Shown: piece by piece, positions 54,502 to 64,000 of the stretch
Numbering within the stretch: the first letter of the stretch is position 1
Layout: the number at the start of each line of letters is the position of its first letter
From: an uncultured Roseobacter sp.
Lineage (GTDB): Bacteria > Pseudomonadota > Alphaproteobacteria > Rhodobacterales > Rhodobacteraceae
Length of the DNA: 64,000 nucleotides
NCBI RefSeq assembly: GCF_947492555.1
Contig: NZ_CANLNE010000003.1
Coordinates: 434,001-498,000, forward strand
Reading direction: 5' to 3'
Notes under the pieces: model-generated
What the model saw: only the letters and a program-made list of their open reading frames with translations
Databases searched by the model: none
Told to the model about the DNA's origin: nothing
Made by a program: the position numbers and the translations under genes

Positions 54502-56514
54502 ATGAGCGACTTACGCAAAGTCATAATTGATGATCAGGAAGTCGAGGTAGACGGCGCGATGACGCTGATCCAGGCCTGCGAAGAGGCCGGCATCGAGATC
54601 CCGCGCTTTTGTTACCACGAGCGGCTGACGATTGCGGGCAACTGCCGCATGTGTCTGGTCGAAGTGGTGGGCGGGCCACCGAAACCTGCGGCCTCCTGCG
54701 CGATGCAGGTCAAGGATTTGCGGCCCGGACCCGAGGGCCAGCCACCAGTCGTGAAAACGAATTCGCCGATGGTCAAGAAGGCACGTGAAGGCGTGATGGA
54801 ATTCCTACTGATCAATCACCCGCTGGACTGCCCGATCTGTGATCAGGGCGGCGAGTGCGATCTGCAGGATCAGGCGATGGCCTACGGCGTGGATTTCTCG
54901 CGCTACCGCGAGCCCAAACGGGCAACAGAAGACCTCGATCTCGGCCCGTTGGTCGAAACCCATATGACGCGCTGCATTTCTTGCACACGCTGTGTGCGGT
55001 TCACCACGGAAGTGGCGGGCATTCACCAGATGGGCCAGACCGGGCGTGGCGAGGATGCGGAGATCACGTCGTACCTGGGCCAGACGCTGGATTCGAATTT
55101 ACAGGGCAATATCATCGACTTGTGCCCCGTGGGCGCTTTGGTCTCCAAGCCCTATGCTTTCACCGCACGGCCCTGGGAGCTGACCAAGACCGAGAGTATC
55201 GATGTGATGGATGCGCTGGGATCCAACATCCGCGTCGACACCAAAGGGCGCGAAGTGATGCGCTTTCTGCCGCGCAACCATGACGGCGTGAACGAGGAAT
55301 GGATTTCGGACAAAACGCGGTTCGTCTGGGACGGGTTGCGGCGGCAGCGGCTGGACAAGCCCTACATCCGCGAGAACGGCAAGCTGCGGGCGGCCACGTG
55401 GCCGGAGGCGCTGAGCGCGGCGGCACAGGCGATGGCAGGGAAATCGGTTGCGGGTGTTATCGGCGATCTGGCCCCGGTAGAAGCGATCTATGCGCTGAAA
55501 CAGATGGTCGAAGGTCGCGGCGGCGTTGTCGAATGCCGCACCGCGGGCACGCAACTGCCAGACACCAACCGCTCGGCCTATGTGGGCACAGCGGTCATCG
55601 AGGATATCGACACGGCGCGTAACATCCTGCTGATCGGGTCGAACCCGGCGGTGGAAGCGCCGGTGCTGAACGCACGTATCCGCAAGGCGTGGACGCAGGG
55701 TGCCGATATCGCTCTGGTGGGCGAAGAGGTCGATCTGACCTATGAGTATGCCCATTTTGGAGGCGGTCCTGCAGATCTGACCAAGTATCGCGACTGCGCG
55801 GTAGAGAACCTCTCGGACAACGGGCTGGTGATTGTTGGCCAGGGGGCGCTGCGGCGTCCCGATGGGTTGGCGGTGCTGGCCGAGGCGATGGCGATTGCCG
55901 AGGCGGCGGGCGCGGGCTTCATGGTGCTGCACACGGCGGCAAGCCGTGTTGGCGCGCTGGATGTGGGCGCGACCAACCCGGGCGGTATGGAGGCGGTGGT
56001 GCAGGCGGAGGTGATCTACAACCTTGGCGCCGATGAATTCGATATCGATGCCGGACCCTTCGTAATCTATCAGGGCAGCCACGGTGACCGGGGCGCACAT
56101 CGGGCGGATATCATCCTGCCGGGCGCGGCCTATACCGAAGAGCCGGGCCTGTTTGTGAACACTGAGGGCCGCCCGCAATTGGCCTTGCGCGCCGGGTTTG
56201 CCCCAGGGGACGCCAAGGAAAACTGGGCGATCCTGCGCGCGCTTTCGGCTGAAATGGGGGCGACGCTACCCTATGACAGCATTGGACAGCTGCGCAAGAT
56301 GCTGGTGGATGAGATTTCTCATCTGGGTAAGATTGACGAGATCGCAGAGACAACCCTCCGCCCGATTGAAGGGGGCACCCTGTCGGATGCGCCCTTCAAA
56401 CAGGCGATCACCGATTTCTACCTGACCAACCCGATTGCACGTGCGTCCGAGCTGATGGCAGAACTTAGCGCGAACGCCAAGGCACGCCGACAGGAAGCGA
56501 TTGCAGCTGAATGA
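54502..56514 (+). CDS. nuoG: NADH-quinone oxidoreductase subunit G
   Basis: 670 residues, close to the mitochondrial 75-kDa length and much shorter than E. coli NuoG. The N-terminal [2Fe-2S] ligands are in [15 protein letters not shown], the His/Cys cluster in [15 protein letters not shown], and the next [4Fe-4S] in [10 protein letters not shown]. The molybdopterin-oxidoreductase-like domain follows from about residue 220. It transfers electrons from NuoF/E toward NuoI. ATGA overlap with the next gene. Confidence 0.97.
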   Translation: MSDLRKVIIDDQEVEVDGAMTLIQACEEAGIEIPRFCYHERLTIAGNCRMCLVEVVGGPPKPAASCAMQVKDLRPGPEGQPPVVKTNSPMVKKAREGVMEFLLINHPLDCPICDQGGECDLQDQAMAYGVDFSRYREPKRATEDLDLGPLVETHMTRCISCTRCVRFTTEVAGIHQMGQTGRGEDAEITSYLGQTLDSNLQGNIIDLCPVGALVSKPYAFTARPWELTKTESIDVMDALGSNIRVDTKGREVMRFLPRNHDGVNEEWISDKTRFVWDGLRRQRLDKPYIRENGKLRAATWPEALSAAAQAMAGKSVAGVIGDLAPVEAIYALKQMVEGRGGVVECRTAGTQLPDTNRSAYVGTAVIEDIDTARNILLIGSNPAVEAPVLNARIRKAWTQGADIALVGEEVDLTYEYAHFGGGPADLTKYRDCAVENLSDNGLVIVGQGALRRPDGLAVLAEAMAIAEAAGAGFMVLHTAASRVGALDVGATNPGGMEAVVQAEVIYNLGADEFDIDAGPFVIYQGSHGDRGAHRADIILPGAAYTEEPGLFVNTEGRPQLALRAGFAPGDAKENWAILRALSAEMGATLPYDSIGQLRKMLVDEISHLGKIDEIAETTLRPIEGGTLSDAPFKQAITDFYLTNPIARASELMAELSANAKARRQEAIAAE

Positions 56515-56894
56515 GGCGGATCGCGCTCATATCCCCCTTGGCGCTTGTCGCCTGCGCGCCGCCCGTACCAATGGCAGAGGATTTCATCCCTGATTATCTC
56601 GGGGTTGAGACAGTGCCGCTGGACGGCGATCTCGTGCAATTTAACGTGGCCATGACCAAAGCACTCTCCGAGCAGGATGTGCGGCGCTATGCCGAATGCG
56701 CGGCGGCCCAATATACCGTGGACCGCGGATACGGATTTGTACGACATTTGCGCACAAATGTGACCGAAGAGGGTGGCGTGTGGGCAGCAGATGCTGTTTA
56801 CACGATTTCGCCAACCCTGCCTGACGGGCTAGCTACAGTCGACGCCGAAGTCACCGTGGCCGCTTGCAAGGAAACTGGAATACCGACGGTGTGA
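56511..56894 (+). CDS. Small lipoprotein between nuoG and nuoH
   Basis: 127 residues. A short signal sequence with lipobox LVAC (Cys near residue 15) is followed by a small domain: [51 protein letters not shown], and [15 protein letters not shown]. Conserved hypotheticals of this kind occur at this place in related operons. It would face the periplasm; the role is unknown. Confidence 0.75.
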   Translation: MRRIALISPLALVACAPPVPMAEDFIPDYLGVETVPLDGDLVQFNVAMTKALSEQDVRRYAECAAAQYTVDRGYGFVRHLRTNVTEEGGVWAADAVYTISPTLPDGLATVDAEVTVAACKETGIPTV

Positions 56895-56900
56895 GGACCT

Positions 56901-57938
56901 ATGGCTGACTTCTTTACCACCCCCGGCGGCGTTGCCGTCCTGATCCTGGCACAGGTGCTGGCGGTGATCGGCTTTGTCATGGTGTCGCTGCTCTTTCTGG
57001 TCTACGGCGACCGCAAGATCTGGGCCGCCGTGCAGATGCGGCGCGGCCCGAATGTGGTGGGCACCTTCGGGTTGTTGCAGACCGTGGCGGATGCGCTGAA
57101 ATACGTGGTGAAAGAGGTTGTTGTGCCTGCGGGGGCCGACAAGACGGTCTTCATGCTGGCCCCGCTCACGTCTTTCGTGCTGGCGCTGATCGCCTGGGCG
57201 GTGATCCCGTTCAACGAGAGCTGGGTTTTGTCCGACATCAACGTCGCGATCCTTTTTGTCTTCGCGGTCTCCTCGCTGGAGGTTTATGGCGTGATTATGG
57301 GCGGCTGGGCGTCGAACTCGAAGTATCCGTTTCTGGGGAGCTTGCGCTCGGCGGCGCAGATGATCTCTTACGAGGTCTCGCTGGGGCTGATCATCATCGG
57401 GGTGATCATTTCGACCGGCAGCATGAATTTCGGCGGCATAGTGGCCGCACAGGACGGGCCGTATGGCTTCTTCAGCTGGTACTGGCTGCCGCATTTCCCG
57501 ATGGTGTTTTTGTTCTTCATCAGCTGTCTGGCCGAGACCAACCGCCCGCCGTTTGACCTGCCGGAAGCGGAATCGGAATTGGTTGCGGGCTACCAGGTGG
57601 AGTATTCCTCGACGCCCTTCCTGCTCTTCATGGCGGGGGAATATATCGCGATTTTCCTGATGTGCGCGCTGACCTCGCTGCTGTTCTTTGGTGGCTGGCT
57701 GTCGCCCATTCCCGGGCTGCCCGATGGTGCGCTCTGGATGGTGGCCAAGATGGCATTCTTCTTCTTCATCTTTGCGATGGTGAAGGCGATCACGCCGCGT
57801 TATCGCTATGACCAGCTGATGCGGCTGGGCTGGAAAGTCTTCCTGCCCTTCAGCCTTGTCTGGGTGGTCTTCGTGGCCTTCGCCGCCAAATTCGACTGGT
57901 TCTGGGGCGCTTATGCGCGCTGGGGCATGGGAGGGTGA
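56901..57938 (+). CDS. nuoH: NADH-quinone oxidoreductase subunit H
   Basis: 345 residues, eight to nine membrane helices, joining the quinone cavity to the proton pumps. Key loops are [43 protein letters not shown], and the acidic [28 protein letters not shown] lies just before the ATG. Full length. Confidence 0.98.
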   Translation: MADFFTTPGGVAVLILAQVLAVIGFVMVSLLFLVYGDRKIWAAVQMRRGPNVVGTFGLLQTVADALKYVVKEVVVPAGADKTVFMLAPLTSFVLALIAWAVIPFNESWVLSDINVAILFVFAVSSLEVYGVIMGGWASNSKYPFLGSLRSAAQMISYEVSLGLIIIGVIISTGSMNFGGIVAAQDGPYGFFSWYWLPHFPMVFLFFISCLAETNRPPFDLPEAESELVAGYQVEYSSTPFLLFMAGEYIAIFLMCALTSLLFFGGWLSPIPGLPDGALWMVAKMAFFFFIFAMVKAITPRYRYDQLMRLGWKVFLPFSLVWVVFVAFAAKFDWFWGAYARWGMGG

Positions 57939-57940
57939 AG

Positions 57941-58348
57941 ATGGCTGCTACAATCCTCAGTCTCTCCGGTGCGATGCACGGCTCTACCGCAGTCGCAGAC
58001 TGCGAAGCGGCATTCACGCGGTGGATTGAAGCGTTGCCTGAACATCAGGTGGCGGGTGCGCAGGAAATGTACATGAATGCAAAGACCCATGCTGGCAAAG
58101 AACAAGCTATGGCCATCTACAAGTACATCGACGAAATGGTTAAGGTTAAATTCAACCTGGAGCGGGACCGACCGGTAAGCTCCACCGTCGCAACTCGATT
58201 CATACTGGTTGATGATTGGCTGACATGCACGGAAGAGCTTGGGTATGAGCCTGAAGATCCGTCCGAGATCGAGTTCTTCGACGGCTTCTACGAGACAATT
58301 GGCAAGGAACGAAGCTCACTGAGGCAAACAGCGGAGGCTGCTCAATGA
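57941..58348 (+). CDS. Unrecognised 135-residue protein between nuoH and nuoI
   Basis: The ATG at 57941 has GGAGG six bases before it; a GTG at 57935 would overlap the nuoH stop. The N-terminus ([20 protein letters not shown]) is mildly hydrophobic and may be a short signal. The rest is acidic and helical with Cys near residues 20 and 92 ([21 protein letters not shown]). It overlaps nuoI by ATGA. No family recognised. Base use is less GC-rich than the nuo genes around it. Confidence 0.68.
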   Translation: MAATILSLSGAMHGSTAVADCEAAFTRWIEALPEHQVAGAQEMYMNAKTHAGKEQAMAIYKYIDEMVKVKFNLERDRPVSSTVATRFILVDDWLTCTEELGYEPEDPSEIEFFDGFYETIGKERSSLRQTAEAAQ

Positions 58349-58839
58349 CACAGATCGACTACACCCGCGCCGCCAAATATTTCCTGCTGCAGGATGTCTG
58401 GACCGGCATGAAACTGGGGCTGAAATACTTCTTTGCCCCAAAGGCGACGATCAACTATCCGCATGAAAAGGGGCCGCTATCGCCCCGGTTCCGCGGCGAA
58501 CATGCGCTGCGCCGCTATCCGAATGGCGAAGAGCGCTGCATCGCCTGCAAGCTCTGCGAGGCAATCTGCCCGGCGCAGGCCATCACCATTGATGCGGAGC
58601 CGCGCGAGGACGGCTCGCGCCGCACCACGCGCTATGACATCGACATGACCAAATGCATCTACTGCGGCTTCTGTCAGGAGGCCTGCCCGGTGGATGCGAT
58701 TGTCGAAGGGCCGAACTTCGAGTTCTCCACCGAGACGCGCGAGGAGCTTTACTACGACAAGGAAAAGCTGCTGGCCAATGGCGAGCGATGGGAAGCCGAG
58801 ATCGCCCGCAACCTGGAACTGGATGCGCCTTACAGATGA
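58345..58839 (+). CDS. nuoI: NADH-quinone oxidoreductase subunit I
   Basis: 164 residues, the ferredoxin-like subunit with clusters N6a and N6b. [15 protein letters not shown] and [16 protein letters not shown] supply the two [4Fe-4S] sites. An amphipathic N-terminus ([32 protein letters not shown]) holds it to the membrane. GGAGG precedes the ATG. Confidence 0.98.
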   Translation: MTQIDYTRAAKYFLLQDVWTGMKLGLKYFFAPKATINYPHEKGPLSPRFRGEHALRRYPNGEERCIACKLCEAICPAQAITIDAEPREDGSRRTTRYDIDMTKCIYCGFCQEACPVDAIVEGPNFEFSTETREELYYDKEKLLANGERWEAEIARNLELDAPYR

Positions 58840-59219
58840 CCACCTCTGACGCATATACGCGCGGCAAGGCGATGGCGGAGGCCACCAATCCGGGCATTGA
58901 GGATGCGCTGGCCGCACGCTATGACGCCATCCTGCCGGGGTTTTCCACCTCGATGATGGAAGTGGCGTTTGGGCACTATTATACGCGCGAGGGGTTGGAC
59001 GACCGGACGCGGTATCTCGCAACGGTCGCTGCTTTGGCGGCTTTGGGTGGGCAGACCGGCCCGCAGCTGAAGGTGCACATCCGCAATGCTCTGCGGTCGG
59101 GTGCGACCCAGCGCGAGGTGGCCGAAGTGATCAACCAGATGGCGCTTTATGGCGGCTTTCCGGCGATGATCAACGCGCTCAACTCCGCCCTTGAGGTCTT
59201 CGAGGAGGAGGCCGCATGA
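58836..59219 (+). CDS. Carboxymuconolactone decarboxylase-fold protein, copy 1
   Basis: 127 residues. [33 protein letters not shown], then [36 protein letters not shown], the usual CMD helical core. The AhpD-type CxxC is absent, so peroxidase-reductant activity is unlikely. ATGA overlaps on both sides tie it to nuoI and to copy 2. Confidence 0.88.
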   Translation: MTTSDAYTRGKAMAEATNPGIEDALAARYDAILPGFSTSMMEVAFGHYYTREGLDDRTRYLATVAALAALGGQTGPQLKVHIRNALRSGATQREVAEVINQMALYGGFPAMINALNSALEVFEEEAA

Positions 59220-59635
59220 GCGACGCAAAGAACCCCTTCGAAGGCGCGAACCCTTTTGCAGCCATGTTCACGCAGGCGCAGGAGATGGCGAAAGCCTTTC
59301 CGGCGATGGAGGCCTTCACGCCCAAAGGGTTCGAGAAGATGATGGGCACGATGCCCAAAGAGATGATGGAAATGATGTTCGGCAACGCGCTGAACGAGGG
59401 CTCACTGGATGCGCGCACGCGCATGCTGCTGACGCTTGCGGGGCTGACCATGCAGGGCGCACAGAATGACGTGGCCTTTCGGCAAGCGGTGCGCCATGCG
59501 CTGGAGGCCGGGGCCACCGAGCAGCACATTGTTGAGACCATCGGCCAGATGTCGATGTTTGCGGGGCTGCCTGCGATGACCCGCGCGCTGGAACTGGCGC
59601 AGCAGGTGCTCGACGAAGGAAAGGACGAAGAATGA
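59216..59635 (+). CDS. Carboxymuconolactone decarboxylase-fold protein, copy 2
   Basis: 139 residues, parallel to copy 1: [30 protein letters not shown], then [36 protein letters not shown]. It also has an extra Met/Phe/Lys-rich N-terminal part ([20 protein letters not shown]). No Cys pair. It is a tandem duplicate, overlapping both copy 1 and nuoJ by four bases, so all three are co-translated. A heteromer is plausible. Confidence 0.88.
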   Translation: MSDAKNPFEGANPFAAMFTQAQEMAKAFPAMEAFTPKGFEKMMGTMPKEMMEMMFGNALNEGSLDARTRMLLTLAGLTMQGAQNDVAFRQAVRHALEAGATEQHIVETIGQMSMFAGLPAMTRALELAQQVLDEGKDEE

Positions 59636-60234
59636 CGGTTTTTGCCTTTTATCTCTTTGCAATCAGCGTGATCGCGGGCGGGCTCTTTACGGTCATCAGC
59701 CGCAATCCGGTGCATTCGGTGCTCTGGCTGATCCTTGCGTTTCTGAGCTCCGCCGGGCTCTTCGTGCTTTTGGGCGCGGAGTTCGTGGCGATGCTACTGA
59801 TCATCGTCTACGTGGGCGCGGTGGCGGTGCTGTTCCTCTTTGTCGTCATGATGCTCGACGTGGATTTTGCCGAACTCAAGGCGGAGATGGCGAAATACAT
59901 GCCGCTGGCGCTGCTGATTGCCGTGGTGATCCTGATGCAATTCGTCATGGCTTTCGGGTCGTGGGAGGCCAATGCCGCGGCAGAAGGTCTGCGCGCGAAT
60001 GTCACGCCTGTTGATCGGCACAACACCGAGGCGCTGGGAATGATCCTTTATGACCAGTATTTCCTTTTGTTCCAGCTGGCCGGTTTGATCCTGCTGATCG
60101 CGATGATCGGGGCAATTGTGCTGACACTGCGTCACCGTTCGGATGTGAAACGCCAGGATGTTGTGGCCCAGATGATGCGCGACCCGGCCCTGGCGATGGA
60201 ACTCAAAGACGTTAAACCGGGGCAGGGTTTGTGA
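59632..60234 (+). CDS. nuoJ: NADH-quinone oxidoreductase subunit J
   Basis: 200 residues, five membrane helices. [22 protein letters not shown] and [22 protein letters not shown], the pi-bulge helix region, are characteristic. Its TGA shares bases with the next ATG. Confidence 0.97.
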   Translation: MTVFAFYLFAISVIAGGLFTVISRNPVHSVLWLILAFLSSAGLFVLLGAEFVAMLLIIVYVGAVAVLFLFVVMMLDVDFAELKAEMAKYMPLALLIAVVILMQFVMAFGSWEANAAAEGLRANVTPVDRHNTEALGMILYDQYFLLFQLAGLILLIAMIGAIVLTLRHRSDVKRQDVVAQMMRDPALAMELKDVKPGQGL

Positions 60235-60314
60235 TGGACGGAGATCAGGTTGCCATACTGATTGCCATAGGTGTTGCCGTTGTTGCGGCGTTTGGATACT
60301 TCAACCGGTCGTAG
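60234..60314 (+). CDS. 26-residue single-helix membrane peptide
   Basis: [20 protein letters not shown] followed by GYFNRS. One membrane helix with an acidic N-terminus and a short polar end. It begins in a TGATG overlap with nuoJ, which supports translation. It lies 17 bases before nuoK. Possible supernumerary subunit of the membrane arm. Confidence 0.6.
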   Translation: MDGDQVAILIAIGVAVVAAFGYFNRS

Positions 60315-60331
60315 ACGCCGGGAGGGACAGA

Positions 60332-60637
60332 ATGATTGGACTAGAACACTACCTCACCGTGGCGGCGACGCTCTTTGTCATCGGCATCTTCGGGCTGTTT
60401 CTCAACCGCAAGAACATCATCATCCTGCTGATGAGCATCGAACTGATGCTGCTGGCGGTGAACATCAACCTTGTCGCCTTCTCCAGCTTTCTGGATGATC
60501 TGGTGGGGCAGGTGTTCACGCTCTTTGTACTCACGGTGGCTGCGGCGGAAGCGGCGATTGGTCTGGCCATTCTGGTCTGTTTCTTCCGCAACCGCGGCAC
60601 CATCGCCGTGGAAGACGTCAACGTGATGAAGGGCTGA
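60332..60637 (+). CDS. nuoK: NADH-quinone oxidoreductase subunit K
   Basis: 101 residues, three helices. The two conserved membrane Glu are in [10 protein letters not shown] and AAAEAAIGL, used in proton transfer. GGGAGGGA precedes the ATG. Confidence 0.98.
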   Translation: MIGLEHYLTVAATLFVIGIFGLFLNRKNIIILLMSIELMLLAVNINLVAFSSFLDDLVGQVFTLFVLTVAAAEAAIGLAILVCFFRNRGTIAVEDVNVMKG

Positions 60638-60641
60638 CGCC

Positions 60642-60761
60642 ATGACACTCGCGATGTGGATCGCAATACTGATCGCGGGCGTGGGCGGCAGCGCAGCTGT
60701 ACTCTACCTCGCCTGGCCCGACCTGACGCGCGCGGCGTCCAACGATACTCCGGAGAGCTGA
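60642..60761 (+). CDS. 39-residue single-helix membrane peptide
   Basis: [20 protein letters not shown] starts a product of one membrane helix and a polar tail ([15 protein letters not shown]). It sits between nuoK and nuoL with four bases on either side, and the frame fills the gap exactly. Its similarity in layout to the 26-residue peptide suggests a second small membrane-arm accessory. The ribosome site is weak. Confidence 0.6.
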   Translation: MTLAMWIAILIAGVGGSAAVLYLAWPDLTRAASNDTPES

Positions 60762-60765
60762 GCCA

Positions 60766-62886
60766 ATGGAAACCATCATCCTCTTTGCCCCGCTGGTAGG
60801 CAGCCTGCTCTGCGGCTTTGGCTGGCGCATCTTTGGCGAGACGGCAGCGATGTGGATTTCCACGTCCCTCCTCTTTGTCTCGGCCATTCTCAGCTGGGTT
60901 GTCTTCCTGACCTTCGACGGCACCACCGAGCAGATCCAGATCCTGCGGTTTATCGAAAGCGGCACGCTGAGCACCGATTGGGCCATTCGTCTGGACAGGC
61001 TGACGGCGATCATGCTGATCGTGATCACGACTGTGTCCAGCCTCGTGCACCTCTATTCCTTTGGCTACATGGATCACGACCCGCAGTGGAAAGAAGGTGA
61101 AGTCTACAAACCGCGCTTCTTTGCCTATCTGTCGTTTTTCACCTTCGCGATGCTGATGCTGGTGACGGCGGACAACCTTGTGCAGATGTTCTTTGGCTGG
61201 GAGGGCGTGGGGGTCGCGTCTTACCTGCTGATCGGCTTCTACTACCGAAAGCCCACGGCCAATGCCGCCGCCATAAAGGCCTTTGTGGTCAACCGGGTAG
61301 GCGACTTTGGTTTCGCGCTGGGAATCTTCGCGCTGTTTTTCCTCACGGATTCGATCAATTTCGATGATGTCTTTGCGGCAGCACCCGATCTGGCGGAAAC
61401 GCAACTGACCTTCCTCTGGGGGGAATGGAATGCGGCAAATCTGGTGGCTATGCTGCTTTTCATTGGCGCGATGGGGAAATCGGCGCAACTGCTGCTGCAC
61501 ACCTGGCTGCCTGACGCGATGGAAGGGCCGACGCCGGTATCGGCGCTGATCCATGCCGCAACCATGGTGACCGCAGGCGTGTTCCTTGTCTGCCGCATGT
61601 CGCCGATCATGGAGTTCGCACCCGAAGCGATGATGTTCGTGACCGTGCTGGGTGCGACCACGGCCTTCTTTGCGGCGACCGTGGGTCTGGTGCAGACCGA
61701 CATCAAACGCGTGATCGCCTATTCGACCTGTTCGCAGCTGGGCTATATGTTCGTGGCGGCGGGCGTGGGGATGTATTCCGCGGCGATGTTCCACCTCTTC
61801 ACCCACGCGTTCTTCAAGGCGATGCTCTTCCTCGGCGCGGGCTCGGTCATCCACGCGATGCACCACGAGCAGGACATGATGAACTACGGCGGGCTGCGCA
61901 AGAAGATCCCCTATACGTTCTGGGCGATGATGATCGGCACGCTGGCGATCACGGGCGTCGGTATTCCTGTGTGGATTCTGACGTTGGGGGAAATACCCAT
62001 CGGCTTTGCGGGCTTCCAGTCCAAGGACGCGATTGTGGAGAGCGCCTATGCCGCCGGATCCATGTACGGCTTCTGGGCGCTGGTGATCGCGGCGCTTTTC
62101 ACCAGCTTCTACAGCTGGCGGCTGATGTTCCTGACCTTCTATGGCGAGCCACGCGGGGACAAGCACACCCATGACCACGCGCATGAAAGCCCGATGACGA
62201 TGATCGTGCCGCTGGGTGTGCTGAGCCTCGGCGCGATCTTCGCCGGGATGGTCTGGTATGGGTCCTTCTTTGGTCACACCGACAAGGTTGCTACGTTCTA
62301 CGGCATTCCCTACGCGGAAGAAGGCGCGCATGGCGACGATCATGGCGAAGCGAAAGCAGATGATCACGGTGACGATCACAGCGACGCAAAAGGCAAAGAA
62401 GGCGAGCATCACTATGCCTTTGCCGGTCAGCCGGGCGAGGGCGCGCTCTACATCGCGCCGGACAACACGCTGCTTGATGATGCGCATAAAGTACCCTACT
62501 GGGTGAAGACCTCGCCCTTTGCGGCCATGCTGCTGGGCTTCCTGACCGCCTATTGGTTTTACATCAAGAACCCCTCGCTGCCCGGTCGTCTGGCCGAGAA
62601 CCAGCGCCCTCTGTATCTGTTCCTCAAGAACAAGTGGTATTTTGACGAGCTCTACGAGGTCATCTTCGTCGGACCCGCCAAATGGATCGGCAGCTTCTTC
62701 TGGCGGCGGGGCGATGGCGATGTGATTGACGGCAGCCTGAACGGTGTTGCCATGGGCATCATCCCGTTCTTCACCCGCCTCGCGGGCCGTGCGCAGTCCG
62801 GCTATATCTTCACCTACGCCTTTGCCATGGTGATCGGCATTGCGGTGCTGGTCACATGGATGTCGCTGAGCGGGGGAGCAAACTGA
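60766..62886 (+). CDS. nuoL: NADH-quinone oxidoreductase subunit L
   Basis: 706 residues, the distal antiporter-like proton pump with the long lateral helix. [46 protein letters not shown] and [26 protein letters not shown] are standard. Two His-rich loops are less usual: [10 protein letters not shown] near residue 466 and a longer His/Asp/Lys stretch at about 519-550. The stop overlaps nuoM (TGATG). Confidence 0.98.
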   Translation: METIILFAPLVGSLLCGFGWRIFGETAAMWISTSLLFVSAILSWVVFLTFDGTTEQIQILRFIESGTLSTDWAIRLDRLTAIMLIVITTVSSLVHLYSFGYMDHDPQWKEGEVYKPRFFAYLSFFTFAMLMLVTADNLVQMFFGWEGVGVASYLLIGFYYRKPTANAAAIKAFVVNRVGDFGFALGIFALFFLTDSINFDDVFAAAPDLAETQLTFLWGEWNAANLVAMLLFIGAMGKSAQLLLHTWLPDAMEGPTPVSALIHAATMVTAGVFLVCRMSPIMEFAPEAMMFVTVLGATTAFFAATVGLVQTDIKRVIAYSTCSQLGYMFVAAGVGMYSAAMFHLFTHAFFKAMLFLGAGSVIHAMHHEQDMMNYGGLRKKIPYTFWAMMIGTLAITGVGIPVWILTLGEIPIGFAGFQSKDAIVESAYAAGSMYGFWALVIAALFTSFYSWRLMFLTFYGEPRGDKHTHDHAHESPMTMIVPLGVLSLGAIFAGMVWYGSFFGHTDKVATFYGIPYAEEGAHGDDHGEAKADDHGDDHSDAKGKEGEHHYAFAGQPGEGALYIAPDNTLLDDAHKVPYWVKTSPFAAMLLGFLTAYWFYIKNPSLPGRLAENQRPLYLFLKNKWYFDELYEVIFVGPAKWIGSFFWRRGDGDVIDGSLNGVAMGIIPFFTRLAGRAQSGYIFTYAFAMVIGIAVLVTWMSLSGGAN

Positions 62887-64000
62887 TGGACAATCTGCTT
62901 TCCATTGTCACCTTCATCCCCGCCGTGGCGGCGCTGATCCTGCTGGTCTTCCTGCGCGGCGACGACGAGGCCGCGAACCGTAACGCCAAATGGCTGGCGA
63001 TGGCGGCGACCTCGATGACCTTCCTCGTGTCGCTGTTCATTCTGGCCGAGTTCGATCCGAACGACACCGGCTTCCAGTTCGTGGAAGAGGCGCCGTGGCT
63101 CTTGGGCCTGCAGTACAAGATGGGCGTCGATGGTATCTCGGTGCTTTTCGTGATGCTGACGACCTTCATCATGCCGCTGGTGATTGCCGCGTCCTGGAAC
63201 GTGACGGAGCGCGTGAAGGAATACATGATCGCGTTTCTGATGCTGGAAACGCTGATGCTCGGCGTCTTCATGGCGTTGGATCTGGTGCTCTTCTACCTGT
63301 TCTTCGAGGCGGGGCTGATCCCGATGTTCCTGATCATCGGCATCTGGGGCGGGGCGAACCGGATCTATGCGAGCTTCAAGTTCTTCCTCTACACCTTCCT
63401 CGGCTCGGTACTGATGCTGGTGGCGATGGTCGGAATGTTCGCCGAAGCGGGCACCACGGACATAGAGCAGCTGCTGATCCACCAGTTCGACTTTGAGACC
63501 TTCAGCATCGCAGGCGTGACCATCGTGGGCGGTCTGCAGACACTGCTGTTCCTCGCGTTCTTCGCCAGCTTCGCGGTCAAGATGCCGATGTGGCCCGTGC
63601 ACACCTGGCTACCGGATGCGCACGTGCAAGCGCCGACGGCGGGGTCGGTGGTGCTGGCCGCGATCCTGCTCAAAATGGGGGGCTACGGTTTCCTGCGCTT
63701 TTCGATCCCGATGTTCCCGGTGGGGGCGGAGGTGCTGACGCCGCTGGTCCTGTGGATGAGCGCCATCGCGATTGTCTACACCTCGCTGGTTGCACTCGTC
63801 CAAGAGGACATGAAGAAGCTGATCGCCTATTCCTCGGTCGCGCATATGGGCTTTGTGACCATGGGCATCTTTGCGGCCAACCAGCAGGGCGTGGATGGTG
63901 CCATCTTCCAGATGATCAGCCACGGGTTCATCTCCGGCGCGCTCTTTCTTTGTGTGGGCGTGATCTACGACCGTATGCATACCCGTGAGATCGACGCCTA
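62886..64000 (+). CDS. nuoM: NADH-quinone oxidoreductase subunit M (3' partial)
   Basis: 371 residues are visible before the window ends; about 140 more are expected. Antiporter-type marks are the Glu in [18 protein letters not shown], the Lys in [22 protein letters not shown], and [19 protein letters not shown]. nuoN should follow outside the window. Confidence 0.97.
   Translation, partial: MDNLLSIVTFIPAVAALILLVFLRGDDEAANRNAKWLAMAATSMTFLVSLFILAEFDPNDTGFQFVEEAPWLLGLQYKMGVDGISVLFVMLTTFIMPLVIAASWNVTERVKEYMIAFLMLETLMLGVFMALDLVLFYLFFEAGLIPMFLIIGIWGGANRIYASFKFFLYTFLGSVLMLVAMVGMFAEAGTTDIEQLLIHQFDFETFSIAGVTIVGGLQTLLFLAFFASFAVKMPMWPVHTWLPDAHVQAPTAGSVVLAAILLKMGGYGFLRFSIPMFPVGAEVLTPLVLWMSAIAIVYTSLVALVQEDMKKLIAYSSVAHMGFVTMGIFAANQQGVDGAIFQMISHGFISGALFLCVGVIYDRMHTREIDA

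Noticed and set aside
60349..62487. 712-residue minus-strand frame
   Set aside because: It is the reverse of nuoK/nuoL; the protein is an Arg/His-rich artefact.

Overview
The window is high-GC alphaproteobacterial chromosome, most likely from a Roseobacter-group member of the Rhodobacterales. The main reasons are the mitochondrial-like nuo operon with many extra reading frames between subunit genes (including DUF5337- and DUF5333-type proteins), a proton-pumping pntAB, a leucine/isovalerate (liu) cluster and a REP-type repeat family. I saw no rRNA, tRNA, CRISPR array, prophage or complete insertion sequence. The only mobile-type gene is a REP-associated transposase-like gene that has lost catalytic residues.

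Layout. 0-3 kb: end of a glutamine-amidotransferase-like hydrolase, the transposase-like gene with a REP pair, an SDR, a VOC protein and a small membrane methyltransferase-like protein. 3-8 kb: pntAB with a clear terminator, a DUF3422 membrane protein and a hairpin-rich convergent intergenic region. 8-18 kb: a peptide-type ABC transporter split over two divergent units (binding protein and two permeases leftward, fused double ATPase rightward). The ATPase gene is followed by an ArgE-like deacetylase, a FAD oxidoreductase and an M20 amidohydrolase, which suggests uptake and breakdown of acylated peptides or amino acids. 18-26 kb: moaA-waaA-glycosyltransferase and glmU-glmS-PPOX operons (both leftward), a lipoprotein and a phosphoglycolate phosphatase. 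26.6-37 kb: a DegT-type PLP enzyme and the leucine degradation cluster (ivd, mccB, mccA, GST, hmgL, membrane protein, liuC), interrupted by an opposed ompW-like gene.

36.9-42 kb is an accessory envelope/copper module: a Spy/CpxP-like periplasmic protein opposite a small Crp/Fnr-type regulator, then a cytochrome c gene and a copC-copD-multicopper oxidase-DUF411 operon firing in opposite directions from a mirror-image pair of CueR-type operators. 42-45 kb: DUF1330 and globin genes opposite a LysR regulator, then a fasciclin lipoprotein opposite the nuo operon.

45.1-64 kb (continuing past the end) is the complex I operon nuoA-B-C-D-E-F-G-H-I-J-K-L-M. Between the subunit genes lie about fifteen accessory genes, nearly all coupled by start/stop overlaps: tiny membrane peptides, exported and lipid-anchored proteins, two DUF3291 copies, two carboxymuconolactone-decarboxylase-fold copies, a paralogue of the NuoE C-terminal helical domain, and two AT-rich orphan genes. 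This is the most unusual part of the window.
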